NCBI RefSeq assembly: GCF_017744115.1
Contig: NZ_JAGHQW010000019.1
Span: forward strand, 1 to 64,000
DNA from: Salinisphaera sp. G21_0
GTDB lineage: Bacteria > Pseudomonadota > Gammaproteobacteria > Pseudomonadales > Endozoicomonadaceae
Direction: 5' to 3'
DNA length: 64,000 bases
Below, piece after piece: positions 9,094 to 17,865 of this stretch (position 1 is its first letter; each line of letters begins with the position of its first letter). Position numbers and translations under genes: made by a program. Below the pieces are notes generated by a model that searched no databases, was not told the DNA's origin, and saw nothing but the letters and a program-made list of their open reading frames with translations.

Positions 9094-11305
9094 GATTATG
9101 GACGATGCTCTTGAAGGTATCCGGCTGGATTCTGACAGCCGGGATACCGTGCTTGATGACCTTCTGAATAGCTGCTGTGCCAGCCCCTTTGATTTGCTCG
9201 GTTGGCATCCCGCCAGAACCGGTAAAGGGTTGGTAGTCAGAGTATGGCGGCCAGACGCCATCAGTGTGGATGTTATTGATGAGGTTACCGGAAAGAGCCT
9301 GGGGCCCGCGACTGATATTGCACCGGGGCTGTTTGAGCTGCAATTTCCGGAGATCTCTCAGCCTCAGGCATATCATCTGCTGGTTACCAATGCCCAGCAT
9401 CATCAGTTCAGGGCTAACGACCCTTATCAATTCTCCAGCCTCTGTCGTACAGAGCCGGTCATCCGCCACAACTGGCTGCACCATACACTGGGTGCGCACT
9501 TCCATTCCGTGACGCTGTCAGGCCATAGCTGGCAAGGCGTCATATTTCGTGTTTATGCGCCCCATGCCCGCAGTGTCAGTGTGATTGGTTCATTTAACCA
9601 CTGGGATGGTCGGTTGCACCAGATGGCCGGCAGCAACAGTGGTATATGGCAGTTGTTTATTCCTGAAGTAACCGCGGGGGATCTGTATAAATTTGAGCTG
9701 AAAGACCCGAATGGTCAGCTTCTGCCCCATAAGGCGGACCCCTTTGCCTTTTATGCGGAGCAGCCACCGGGGAATGCATCCATTGTCTATGATTCCCGTA
9801 AATATCAATGGCAGAATACCGTGTGGCATCAGCGCCAGGGGTTAGATAGACCGGTCTGTATTTATGAGGTACACCTGGGCTCCTGGAAAAAAGGCAAGCG
9901 TGGGCAGCTGCTGAATTACACTGAACTGGCCGAACAACTGGTGCCTTATGTGCAAGAGATGGGGTTTACTCATGTTGAATTTCTCCCGCTTCACGAGCAC
10001 CCTTTTAATGGTTCCTGGGGTTATCAGCCGGTAGGTTTATTTGCGGCAACCAGCCGCTACGGGGATCCGGATGGGTTGAAAGCCTTAATAGACCGGTTTC
10101 ATGATGCAGGTATCGGGGTCATTCTTGACTGGGTTCCGGCACACTTTCCCACTGACACTCATGGCCTGGCCCACTTTGATGGCACCCATCTTTATGAATA
10201 TGAAGATCCCCAAAGGGGATGGCATCCGGACTGGCAGACACATATTTATAACTACGGACGCCCGGAGGTCAGACACTTTCTGATCAGCAATGCGTTGTTC
10301 TGGTTTGAACAGTTCCATGTGGATGGTCTGCGGGTGGATGCGGTCGCTTCCATGCTCTATCTCGACTATTCAAGGGGCGCAGGCGAGTGGCAACCTAATG
10401 TTCTGGGGGGCAATGAGCACCTTGAGGCCGTCCAGTTTATCAGGGAGCTGAATGAAACCGTATACCAGCACTATCCCGATGCCATGATGATTGCTGAAGA
10501 GTCTACCAGCTGGCCGGGAGTCTCAATGCCTACTTACGACAACGGGTTGGGGTTTGGTTACAAGTGGAATATGGGGTGGATGCATGACAGCCTGAATTAC
10601 CTGGCCCGCTATCCGGAGCATCGTCGTTATCACCATGATCAGATCCTGTTCAGCATGGTGTACAACGACAGTGAACACTTTATTTTACCGCTTTCCCATG
10701 ATGAGGTGGTCCATGGCAAAGGCACACTGCTCAGCCGAATGCCGGGAGATGAGTGGCAGCAGTTTGCCAACCTTCGCGCTTTGTACGGCTATATGTTTGG
10801 GCATCCTGGTAAAAAATTGTTGTTTATGGGCGCGGAGCTGGGTTCCCAACGTGAATGGAATCACGATGGTCAGCTGGACTGGTTGTTACCGGAGGAAAAT
10901 CAATTTTCCCGTGGTCTAACGACTATGGTCAGGCATTTGAATGCCACTTACCAGGCCTTACCTGCCTTATGGCATTTCGATTACAACCCAACGGGCTTTC
11001 AGTGGTTAATTACCGATGATGATCTTCAGTCAGTTATCGCCTTCAGTCGGCATACCGTCAATGACTCACCGGTGGTGGTCATTTGTAATTTTACCCCGGT
11101 GGTCAGGCCCCATTACCGGCTGGGAGTCCCCGGAGCCGGTGTCTGGAAAGAGGTGTTTAATTCCGACAGCCGCGAGTTTGCCGGCAGTGGTGTGTTGAAT
11201 GAACTGCCCCTGGTGGCAGAGCCTGTACCAATGCATCATCAGCTGCATTCATTAGTGATGACGCTACCGCCATTAGCGACGGTTTTCTTACACCTGACCG
11301 AATAA
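9086..11305 (+). CDS. glgB: 1,4-alpha-glucan branching enzyme GlgB
   Basis: This GH13 enzyme introduces alpha-1,6 branches into glycogen. From the ATG at 9086 it is 739 aa. A second ATG at 9098, with AGGA just upstream, is possible; the frame also runs back into glgP but that part is not used. N-terminal CBM48 modules (about 20-230) precede the catalytic barrel. Catalytic residues are Asp418 in DGLRVDAV, Glu471 in MIAEESTSW and Asp539 in LSHDEVVHGKG, each 13 residues later than in E. coli GlgB. The C-terminal beta domain is complete. It overlaps the glgP stop, giving a glgP-glgB operon. No glgC or glgA is seen here. Confidence 0.95.
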   Translation: MSRIMDDALEGIRLDSDSRDTVLDDLLNSCCASPFDLLGWHPARTGKGLVVRVWRPDAISVDVIDEVTGKSLGPATDIAPGLFELQFPEISQPQAYHLLVTNAQHHQFRANDPYQFSSLCRTEPVIRHNWLHHTLGAHFHSVTLSGHSWQGVIFRVYAPHARSVSVIGSFNHWDGRLHQMAGSNSGIWQLFIPEVTAGDLYKFELKDPNGQLLPHKADPFAFYAEQPPGNASIVYDSRKYQWQNTVWHQRQGLDRPVCIYEVHLGSWKKGKRGQLLNYTELAEQLVPYVQEMGFTHVEFLPLHEHPFNGSWGYQPVGLFAATSRYGDPDGLKALIDRFHDAGIGVILDWVPAHFPTDTHGLAHFDGTHLYEYEDPQRGWHPDWQTHIYNYGRPEVRHFLISNALFWFEQFHVDGLRVDAVASMLYLDYSRGAGEWQPNVLGGNEHLEAVQFIRELNETVYQHYPDAMMIAEESTSWPGVSMPTYDNGLGFGYKWNMGWMHDSLNYLARYPEHRRYHHDQILFSMVYNDSEHFILPLSHDEVVHGKGTLLSRMPGDEWQQFANLRALYGYMFGHPGKKLLFMGAELGSQREWNHDGQLDWLLPEENQFSRGLTTMVRHLNATYQALPALWHFDYNPTGFQWLITDDDLQSVIAFSRHTVNDSPVVVICNFTPVVRPHYRLGVPGAGVWKEVFNSDSREFAGSGVLNELPLVAEPVPMHHQLHSLVMTLPPLATVFLHLTE

Positions 11306-11351
11306 TCCATTTCTCTGGATTTGAGCAGATTGCTCATTAGGATGCGCGAAT

Positions 11352-12101
11352 ATGAGTCATGTTTTCACGCCGGATGATTATGCCATTGCGGTGGCTGAGT
11401 CCCCCGTTGGCAAATACGTTTACACCCCTTATGTAAAAAGTCTGTTTATGACACACCCGGTAAATTCTGTGCTGGACCTGCGCTGCAGCGAAGGTTTCTT
11501 TTCCCGCCTTGCCCTGGCGGCCGGGGCTGAGTATGTGGTGGGGGTGGATCAGTGTCCGGCCATGCTGGATCGGGCAATACAGTTGAATGAGTCTGCTGAC
11601 CCTGGTATTGAGTACAAGCAGGCGGATCCAACAACATTGCGACTGGAGCGTTCATTTTCTGCGGTGCTGGCCTTCTGGCTGACCTGTCGCCTGGGCAGCC
11701 TTAACCATCTGAAAGAGCTGGCCGAAACCCTCTGGTATCATACGTCACCGGGCGGCTATAGTTATCTGCTGGCGCTGGATTCTGAGCGTCATTCCCGGGT
11801 GCAGGGTAATCCTCAGGCACCGGATGACTGCTATGGAAAAAAAGTGGACGCTGTGGCAAACCTGCAGGACGGTGATCCGTTTGAGCTGGCCATTCAAGTC
11901 GGGGAAACTGAGGTTCATTTTACCGATTACTGCTGGTCTACCGATACGATTGTTCAGTGCTTGCAAGAGGCTGGTTTGACCAACGTGAACGTGCTTTATC
12001 TAAACGTTTCTGAAGAAGGGCTTAAGGCCAGGGGGGGCGATTACTGGGCAGCGTATCAGGCCGATCCGTTTATTGTGGCGATTGAGGCGTTCAGGAAGTG
12101 A
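11352..12101 (+). CDS. class I SAM-dependent methyltransferase (ToxA-like)
   Basis: This is a 249-aa cytoplasmic protein with a Rossmann methyltransferase fold. Motif I reads VLDLRCSEGFFSRL, followed by the acidic ribose-binding strand end YVVGVDQ. The usual glycine of DxGxG is replaced (R-C-S-E-G), which is unusual but leaves the last glycine. The middle and C-terminal parts are those of small-molecule methyltransferases. It lies 46 bp after glgB on the same strand and may be read through from that operon. Substrate unknown. Confidence 0.7.
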   Translation: MSHVFTPDDYAIAVAESPVGKYVYTPYVKSLFMTHPVNSVLDLRCSEGFFSRLALAAGAEYVVGVDQCPAMLDRAIQLNESADPGIEYKQADPTTLRLERSFSAVLAFWLTCRLGSLNHLKELAETLWYHTSPGGYSYLLALDSERHSRVQGNPQAPDDCYGKKVDAVANLQDGDPFELAIQVGETEVHFTDYCWSTDTIVQCLQEAGLTNVNVLYLNVSEEGLKARGGDYWAAYQADPFIVAIEAFRK

Positions 12102-12195
12102 GGGATAGTTTTTCGGTATTACTCCATATACTCAAGAAAATCGCTCGCTACTATAGTTCGTCGTCTGCATACGTTTGATTTCAGGAAGTGCCGAG

Positions 12196-12789
12196 TTGTC
12201 TGCTATTGCCGTTCTTCCCAGAATGCTGGGAACCCTGTTTTATTACTCTCCAACCTCCGAAGAAGCCGGTAGCGTTATTGCCGAACTGGCTGAGCTGCCT
12301 GCTCTGCTGGACTGGCAGAATCCTTCTGTTATTGAAGCTGCTGCTGCACAGCTGTGTTCTGTGGATATAGCGGAATTGACCTATCAATTTTCCCTGTTGT
12401 TTGAGGGGCAGGGCTCTATGCCAGCGCCGCCCTGGGGATCGGTTTATCTGGACCGGGAGAATTTGCTGCTGGGTGAAACGGCGCAGGCTTATCGCCAGTT
12501 TCTGCGGGCAAACCAGGTGGAACTGGATACCGATTTGAATGAGCCGGAAGATCAGTTTGGCCTGATGATTCTGGCCATGGCTTACTTTATGGAAACGGAG
12601 AATGACGATGCGGTGGTGGAATTGCTTGGCACCCATCTGCTGCCATGGTCTGGCCGTTATCTGGAATTGCTGGCAGAGGCGGATGAGAGCGGCTTTTACC
12701 GTGCGCTGGCGGTGGTGGCTGGTGAATTCCTGAAGGAAGTCTCTGCAGCGTATGATGTAATGGCGGAACCCCGTCAGTTATATCGATAA
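12196..12789 (+). CDS. TorD/DmsD-family molybdoenzyme chaperone
   Basis: This is a cytoplasmic chaperone that in this family binds the twin-arginine leader of molybdoenzymes during cofactor loading. The hallmark is FEGQGSMPAPPWGSVYLDRE, as in DmsD-type members, followed by a conserved helical half (EPEDQFGLMILAMAYF). A TTG at 12196 with AGGAAG seven bases upstream is the best start; the TTG at 12175 lacks such a site. This gives 197 aa, the family's usual size. No DMSO/TMAO reductase or other partner is in the window, so the client is unknown. Confidence 0.8.
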   Translation: MSAIAVLPRMLGTLFYYSPTSEEAGSVIAELAELPALLDWQNPSVIEAAAAQLCSVDIAELTYQFSLLFEGQGSMPAPPWGSVYLDRENLLLGETAQAYRQFLRANQVELDTDLNEPEDQFGLMILAMAYFMETENDDAVVELLGTHLLPWSGRYLELLAEADESGFYRALAVVAGEFLKEVSAAYDVMAEPRQLYR

Positions 12790-12835
12790 GCTTTTTGCAC
12801 CGCAATATACATTAAGGCTGTCGTACAAGCACTTG

Positions 12836-13075
12836 AACCACAAAGGCACAAAGACACAAAGTTTTTATGGGCTTGCCTGAGCTACGCACGGCAAACAATA
12901 AAGGCTTCCTTTGTGCCTTCGTGTCTTTGCCGTGAAAGAAAAATTGCCACGGAGACACAGAGGCACGGAGACAAGATAAAGTTTTACCTCTGTGTCTCCG
13001 TGCCTCCGTGGCAAATCTTTCATACCAGAGGAGAGGGTGACGAACAATCGTCATGAGTATTTGTGGTGCAAAAAA
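12836..13075. repeat. compound palindromic repeat block
   Basis: Two palindromes lie side by side: an ACCACAAAGGCAC...GTGCCTTCGTGTCTTTG pair, and GCCACGGAGACACAGAGG...CCTCCGTGGC (12946-13012). From about 12932 to 13075 the sequence is almost identical to 55333-55475, including the non-palindromic tail GTGACGAACAATCGTCATG. That implies recent copying. It separates the TorD-like gene from the convergent dehydrogenase. Confidence 0.8.
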
Positions 13076-13079
13076 CTGG

Positions 13080-16000
13080 CTAATTCACAGCCTGTTGTTT
13101 CATCACCTGCAGCAGTGCCTGAACCGGGTGTGGAATCTTGCCATCACCATAACGTTTCACCTGGCTGCGACAGGAATAACCGGTAGCCACCAGCCTGCCA
13201 CTGTGTTCAGGGTTCTGCACAACGTCCTTCCAGCTCATATCGTAGAGCTTTCTTGAGGTTTCCTGATTACGGGTCTCATGGCCGTAGATGCCCGCCATGC
13301 CACAACAGCCGGTGGCTTTATAGGTGAGTTTAAGGCCCAGGTCACTGAATAACTGTTGCCATTGAGCAGGAGCTGCGGGGACATTGGAGATTTCTGTGCA
13401 GTGGCCCAGTAGCACAAAGTCTTCGCTTTTGTTGGAAAGAGCCGTGCTGGCAAGGTTTAATTGCAACTGACGTATTGTTTCTGACTGTTTGGCAAACCAT
13501 TCGGACAGGAGCAGTACTTCCGGGGATCTGTCGCCCATCACTTCCCGGTACTCATCCCGATAGGTCAGGGTAACCGCCGCATCAATGCCCACCAGGCTGA
13601 TGCCGCTGTCGGCCAGTGCTTTCAGCTCCTCACCATTGGTTCTGGCGATTTTTTCAAACCGACCCAGGAAGCCATAGACATGGAGTACTTTTCCATTGGG
13701 GCGGTAAGGGGCAATCAATGGGCGGTAGCCAAGACGAATCAGCAGCTCAACCAGGTCGGTCAGCAGCGGTGTTTCAAAGAAGCTGGTAAAGGCATCCTGA
13801 ATAATAATGACGGTTTTATCCCGTTCACTATCGGGGATGGCATCCAGCAACGTGCGGTTGGCAATGGCCGCACCGGAACGACAGCAGTCGTTAACCGGCG
13901 ATGAACTGGTAATCGCCGGAATATCCTGCAGACCAATGGTTTTGCTGGCAAGGGTATTGGCCACTGACCAGCCCATAACCAGATTGTAAGCCGGTTTGAT
14001 CCTGGCGAGTACCGGCAGCATTGGTTCCAGTAAACCGGCCACATGGTGTTTGACCGGTCTCGGGTAGCGGCCATGATAAAGTTCAAAGTAACGGGAGCGC
14101 AGGTCGGGCACATTGACCTGAATCGGGCATTGCCCGGCACAGGACTTACAGCTCATGCAGTTATCCAGAGCTCCATACACCTGATGACTGAAGTCCTCTT
14201 CACCCCGCCATTTGTTCACCAGGTTTATCAGTTTCTGACCACCGTTGTAGAGTGGGCCCGCCTGACGGATCTTATGGCTTTCGCCAGCTATGTCGGCTCC
14301 AGCGGCGGTTTGTAACCGCAGCCATTCCCGCACCAGACCAGAGCGGCCTTTCGGGGATTGCGTCCGGTCATAGGTGGCTTTCCAGGTGGGGCACATGGCG
14401 CTGTTGGGGTTGTAATTAAAGCAGGCACCGTTGCCGTTGCAGTACAAACTGCTGGTAAACGCGGCAAAGGCATTGCGCTCAATTTCCCGGTCCTGCTGGC
14501 CTCGGGTGGGCACTTCATCAATCTTCAGCAGCTGAACCGGTTCGGTGGCGGGGGTGGCAATCTTGCCGGGGTTTAACTGGTTGTAGGGATCAAATACGCC
14601 TTTAATTTCCTGCAGCACCGGGTAGAGGTCGGCGAAGAAGTCCGGTGCGTATTCCGAACGGATTCCTTTACCGTGCTCGCCCCAGAGCACACCACCATAA
14701 CTTCTGGCCAGGGCGGCCACGTCATCACTGATTAACCGGACCAGTTTCTCCTGTTCCGGGTCTTTCATATCGATGGCCGGGCGAACATGGAGAACACCGG
14801 CATCCACATGCCCGAACATGCCATAGGAAAGGTGGTGACTGTCCAGTAGTGCCCGGAAAGCCTGAATAAAGTCAGCGAGATTTTCCGGGGGAACGGCCAC
14901 ATCTTCCACAAAGGGTATAGGGCGTGCGTCGCCTTTCATATTGCCCAGCAGCCCGACAGCCTGCTTGCGCATGTTCCAGATTTTTTTAACATTGCCGGTG
15001 CCTTTCACGACGCTGTGACCGGCACGCCAGATACTGACCGGTTCTTCCAGTACGGCTGTCAGGCGATCGATACCCTGCTGAATCTGCGTTTCATTGTCGC
15101 CGGTAAACTCGACAAAGTTGATGCCGTCAATATCATCACTCTGCCCGGGAAAGAAGTCTTTGACGCTTTCCCAGACACTGTCAGCCTTTGCCAGCCCAAG
15201 CACACGGGAGTCGATGGTTTCAATGGAATCTGGCACAGCGGACATCAGTGTCTGGGCATCCTGCAGCGAGTCCTGGAAACTTTTGTAGAAAACCAGCACC
15301 AGGGCAGAGTGTTTGGGAATAGGCAGCAGGTTAACTTTAATCTCACTGATGATGGCCAGGGTTCCTTCGGAACCGCAGAGAATGGCATTCAGATCATGCT
15401 GGTTATCTTTATTGACAATATTGGCCAGGTCATAGCCGGTCAGGTTTCGATTCAGGTGAGGGAATACGTCAGACACCTGTTGTTTATGTTCGCGGTGGGT
15501 CTTTTTCAGGGTGTTATAAATCTTGCCAATGCGATCCTGTCGTTGACACAGTTGCTCAAGTTGATCGTTATCGACTGGTGAGGAGTTCCATACCGTGCCA
15601 TCGGCAAGCACAGAGGTCAGTTCAAGTACATGGTGCCGGGTTTTGCCATACACCACAGAACCCTGACCGCTGGCATCGGTATTCACCATGCCGCCCACGG
15701 TTGCCCGGTTGCTGGTGGAGAGTTCCGGGGCAAAGAACAGGCCTTCTTTAGCGGCCAGCTCGTTCAGGTAGTCTTTGACCACGCCGGATTGAACCCTGGC
15801 CCAGCGCTCTCTGGTATTGATCTCCAGCACCTGGTGCATATAACGACTGGTGTCCACCATAAAACCAGACGTCAGCGACTGACCATTGGTGCCGGTACCA
15901 CCACCACGGGGAGACACGACGATCTGATGGAACGCCGGTTTATTGGCCAGGGTGAGAATCCTGCTGATGTCTGCCGTTGAGCGAGGGTAGAGTACTCCCT

Positions 16001-16169
16001 CTGGCAGTACCTGATAGATCGAATTGTCTGTTGCCAGAACGGTCCGGTCGGCATAGCCCAGCTCAATATCCCCGCTAAAGCCAGCAGAGGCCAGTTCACG
16101 GGCAAAGTGGCTATACAAGGTGTTTGTTGTTTTCTGATCCAGCCTGCTGATCACAGCTTTACTCCCCAT
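13080..16169 (-). CDS. ydiJ: YdiJ-family FAD-linked oxidase / Fe-S oxidoreductase
   Basis: A 1029-aa fusion dehydrogenase, matching YdiJ (about 1018 aa). From the N-terminus it has an FAD-binding PCMH domain (PRGGGTGTNGQSL, SNRATVGGMVNTDASG), an FAD-oxidase C-terminal domain with HVDAGVLHVRP and WGEHGKGIRSEY, a ferredoxin-like region with CMSCKSCAGQCP and an upstream cysteine set (YCNGNGACFNYNPNSAMCP), and a C-terminal CCG-type domain (ATGCCGMAG). The start MGSKAVISRLDQ is chosen; 51 upstream codons of the open frame look non-coding. Recent work assigns YdiJ relatives to D-2-hydroxyglutarate oxidation, but D-lactate-like substrates remain possible. It is a membrane-peripheral, quinone-linked enzyme by family inference. 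Confidence 0.88.
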   Translation of the reverse strand: MGSKAVISRLDQKTTNTLYSHFARELASAGFSGDIELGYADRTVLATDNSIYQVLPEGVLYPRSTADISRILTLANKPAFHQIVVSPRGGGTGTNGQSLTSGFMVDTSRYMHQVLEINTRERWARVQSGVVKDYLNELAAKEGLFFAPELSTSNRATVGGMVNTDASGQGSVVYGKTRHHVLELTSVLADGTVWNSSPVDNDQLEQLCQRQDRIGKIYNTLKKTHREHKQQVSDVFPHLNRNLTGYDLANIVNKDNQHDLNAILCGSEGTLAIISEIKVNLLPIPKHSALVLVFYKSFQDSLQDAQTLMSAVPDSIETIDSRVLGLAKADSVWESVKDFFPGQSDDIDGINFVEFTGDNETQIQQGIDRLTAVLEEPVSIWRAGHSVVKGTGNVKKIWNMRKQAVGLLGNMKGDARPIPFVEDVAVPPENLADFIQAFRALLDSHHLSYGMFGHVDAGVLHVRPAIDMKDPEQEKLVRLISDDVAALARSYGGVLWGEHGKGIRSEYAPDFFADLYPVLQEIKGVFDPYNQLNPGKIATPATEPVQLLKIDEVPTRGQQDREIERNAFAAFTSSLYCNGNGACFNYNPNSAMCPTWKATYDRTQSPKGRSGLVREWLRLQTAAGADIAGESHKIRQAGPLYNGGQKLINLVNKWRGEEDFSHQVYGALDNCMSCKSCAGQCPIQVNVPDLRSRYFELYHGRYPRPVKHHVAGLLEPMLPVLARIKPAYNLVMGWSVANTLASKTIGLQDIPAITSSSPVNDCCRSGAAIANRTLLDAIPDSERDKTVIIIQDAFTSFFETPLLTDLVELLIRLGYRPLIAPYRPNGKVLHVYGFLGRFEKIARTNGEELKALADSGISLVGIDAAVTLTYRDEYREVMGDRSPEVLLLSEWFAKQSETIRQLQLNLASTALSNKSEDFVLLGHCTEISNVPAAPAQWQQLFSDLGLKLTYKATGCCGMAGIYGHETRNQETSRKLYDMSWKDVVQNPEHSGRLVATGYSCRSQVKRYGDGKIPHPVQALLQVMKQQAVN

Positions 16170-16342
16170 CAATCCCGTGGGGTATTGTACGTAAAGCAGG
16201 GAAAGTAGGGAACAAAAGGTGGTGGGTTTGGGGTTTGCTCTGGCAAGTTTTGTTTTCTGAAGTCGCTTCCCGCTTCCCGCACAAGCACATGCAGTCTGTC
16301 TTTTTCGGGCAGCGGGCAGCACTTATTGCAATATGACCGTTC

Positions 16343-16909
16343 CTACGCCAACGCCTCCTGAAGAACCTGCAGGTCAGGCTCTGCAAATGGCAAAGCCAAC
16401 GCTTTCTGCTGAGCCTGCTCAGACATTTTTTTCCAGGTTTTCTGCACAATGGCGATCACCTTGTCCCTGGGGTGTTTGGCGGCAAAGGCCGAAAAGTCCC
16501 GGGTTAAAAAGACCAGGCAGGCACAGTCTTCCAGCGTCTGGGTGTCGGCATTTCGCTTGATGCCCTGCTTGCGGATAATCGTTGACGCTTGTGCACAGCT
16601 TGCTTCTGAATAACCGTTTCTGGCCATGATTTCACCGGCTTTTCGGGCATGCAGTTTGCCCAGTTCGGTGCGCCACTTCAGGTAGCCGGTGCGTCCTTCA
16701 GGGTATTCTGAACGGGGGATTTCCCAGCGGCAGAGGTGCTGACTGCGAACGGCGATCTGCAACTCCTCAGAAGCATCCGGAGCCAGCTGTTGTAACCAGT
16801 GGGTCATTTGCCGGGCGTAGCTTAATTCTGCCGGGGTATCATCAATGACGCTTGGGTCCATCTGGTGAAGCTGGTCAATGGCGGCCAATGTTTCTGCAAG
16901 CCTGGTCAT
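16343..16909 (-). CDS. DUF4202 domain-containing protein
   Basis: A 188-aa soluble, helical protein of the DUF4202 family, whose role is unknown. Recognisable blocks are RSQHLCRWEIPRSEYPEGR, YLKWRTELGKLHA and LEDCACLVFLTRDF; the His and Asp residues recall an HD-like metal site. The ATG at 16909 (MTRLAETLAAIDQL) matches the usual start, although an ATG five codons earlier (16924) is in frame. It lies 173 bp upstream of the ydiJ-like gene on the same strand. The gap holds a short REP-like GGGCAGCGGGCAGC sequence. Confidence 0.78.
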   Translation of the reverse strand: MTRLAETLAAIDQLHQMDPSVIDDTPAELSYARQMTHWLQQLAPDASEELQIAVRSQHLCRWEIPRSEYPEGRTGYLKWRTELGKLHARKAGEIMARNGYSEASCAQASTIIRKQGIKRNADTQTLEDCACLVFLTRDFSAFAAKHPRDKVIAIVQKTWKKMSEQAQQKALALPFAEPDLQVLQEALA

Positions 16910-17020
16910 AAACTGCGATCTCATTTTAAAAATAGTTATGTCGCACTTTTTACTTGATTTGCCAGTGGATTTCGACTGGTATTTGTGATTCTACTCAACT
17001 GGATAGTCGGGTTAAAAAGG

Positions 17021-17689
17021 ATGAGTAAAGAAAAGTCCCCGAGGGTTGCCATGGTGGTTGGTGCGACCGGTGCCACCGGGCAGGTGTTGATGCAATACTT
17101 GCTGGAGCGAAGCCACTACTCTGAGGTCGTTGTTCTGCACTACCGGACGACACAATGGGCTGGCCACGCCAAAGTCAGGGAGGTGGTGCTGAGCCTGGAT
17201 CAGTTACAGGATCTGGATTTAACCGTTGACGTCTTGTTCTGTTGTCTTGGTACTACCATAAAAAAGGCTGGCTCAAAGCCAGCCTTTGCCAAAGTTGATC
17301 GTGACTATGTTCTGGCACTTGGTCAGTGGGCAGTGGACCATGGACAGCCGTCGTTTCATCTGATCAGTGCTTATGGGGCAGATAAGGGGGCTCTGGGCTT
17401 TTATATGAAGGTGAAAGGTGAGGCGGAGAGTGGGCTGAAAGCACTGGGGCTTCGCTCTCTGGCTATTTACCAGCCGTCATTGCTGCATGGCAGGCGAGAT
17501 GAGTTCCGGCTGATGGAGTCTGTTGGATTTTATCTGCTGTCGCTGTTAGGCAGCCTGCCGGTTTCCGGTTTGAAAGTACTTCGTCCCACCCGGATTACAG
17601 CACTGGCAACATTGATGTACCAGCAGTCATTACTGGATGTGTCCGGTTTGCAGGTGTTCCGCCCTTCCGATATTGCTGTCTGTGAATAA
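17021..17689 (+). CDS. NAD(P)H-binding protein, HTATIP2/YbjT-like atypical SDR
   Basis: A 222-aa Rossmann protein. The nucleotide-binding loop VVGATGATGQVL sits near the N-terminus, with LFCCLGTTIKKAGSKPAF and LISAYGADKGALGFYMKVKG downstream. The last keeps the Tyr and Lys positions of atypical short-chain dehydrogenases of the HTATIP2/oxidoreductase group. Substrate unknown. An in-frame GTG at 16985 would add twelve residues; neither start has a well-spaced ribosome-binding site. The stop codon TAA (17687-17689) is the first three bases of a mobile inverted-repeat element, so the C-terminus may have been set by that insertion. Confidence 0.72.
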   Translation: MSKEKSPRVAMVVGATGATGQVLMQYLLERSHYSEVVVLHYRTTQWAGHAKVREVVLSLDQLQDLDLTVDVLFCCLGTTIKKAGSKPAFAKVDRDYVLALGQWAVDHGQPSFHLISAYGADKGALGFYMKVKGEAESGLKALGLRSLAIYQPSLLHGRRDEFRLMESVGFYLLSLLGSLPVSGLKVLRPTRITALATLMYQQSLLDVSGLQVFRPSDIAVCE

Positions 17690-17851
17690 GTAGTTAACCA
17701 AATGAAATCGTATATTTCTGACTTAGTGGACAGCCACTCTGCTGCGTTACAACTCCGGTCACATAGCTAAGGCTATGCTCCCTGCGTTGTGCCTTGCATA
17801 GTAACTGCCCACTAAGCCAGAAATATACGATTCCATTTGGTTCACTACTTA
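17687..17851. repeat. MITE-like element, family A, complete copy
   Basis: A 165-bp element. Its 34-bp terminal inverted repeats (17687-17720 and 17818-17851) differ at about two positions. The left end begins TAAGTAGTTAACCAAATG. It contains no gene. Related left ends are at 37787-37835 and 48203-48222. The element supplies the stop codon of the upstream gene and ends 15 bp before the likely start of the next. Confidence 0.85.
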
Positions 17852-17865
17852 ATAGCGAGGCTGCA

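Noticed and set aside
12812-13054. Overlapping small frames within the repeat block
   Set aside because: They translate palindromic repeat DNA; related frames appear at the other repeat copy and have no independent support.
17263-17287. Hairpin AAAGGCTGGC/GCCAGCCTTT within the NAD(P)-binding gene
   Set aside because: It encodes the conserved segment KKAGSKPAF of this protein family, so the palindrome is probably a by-product of codon use.
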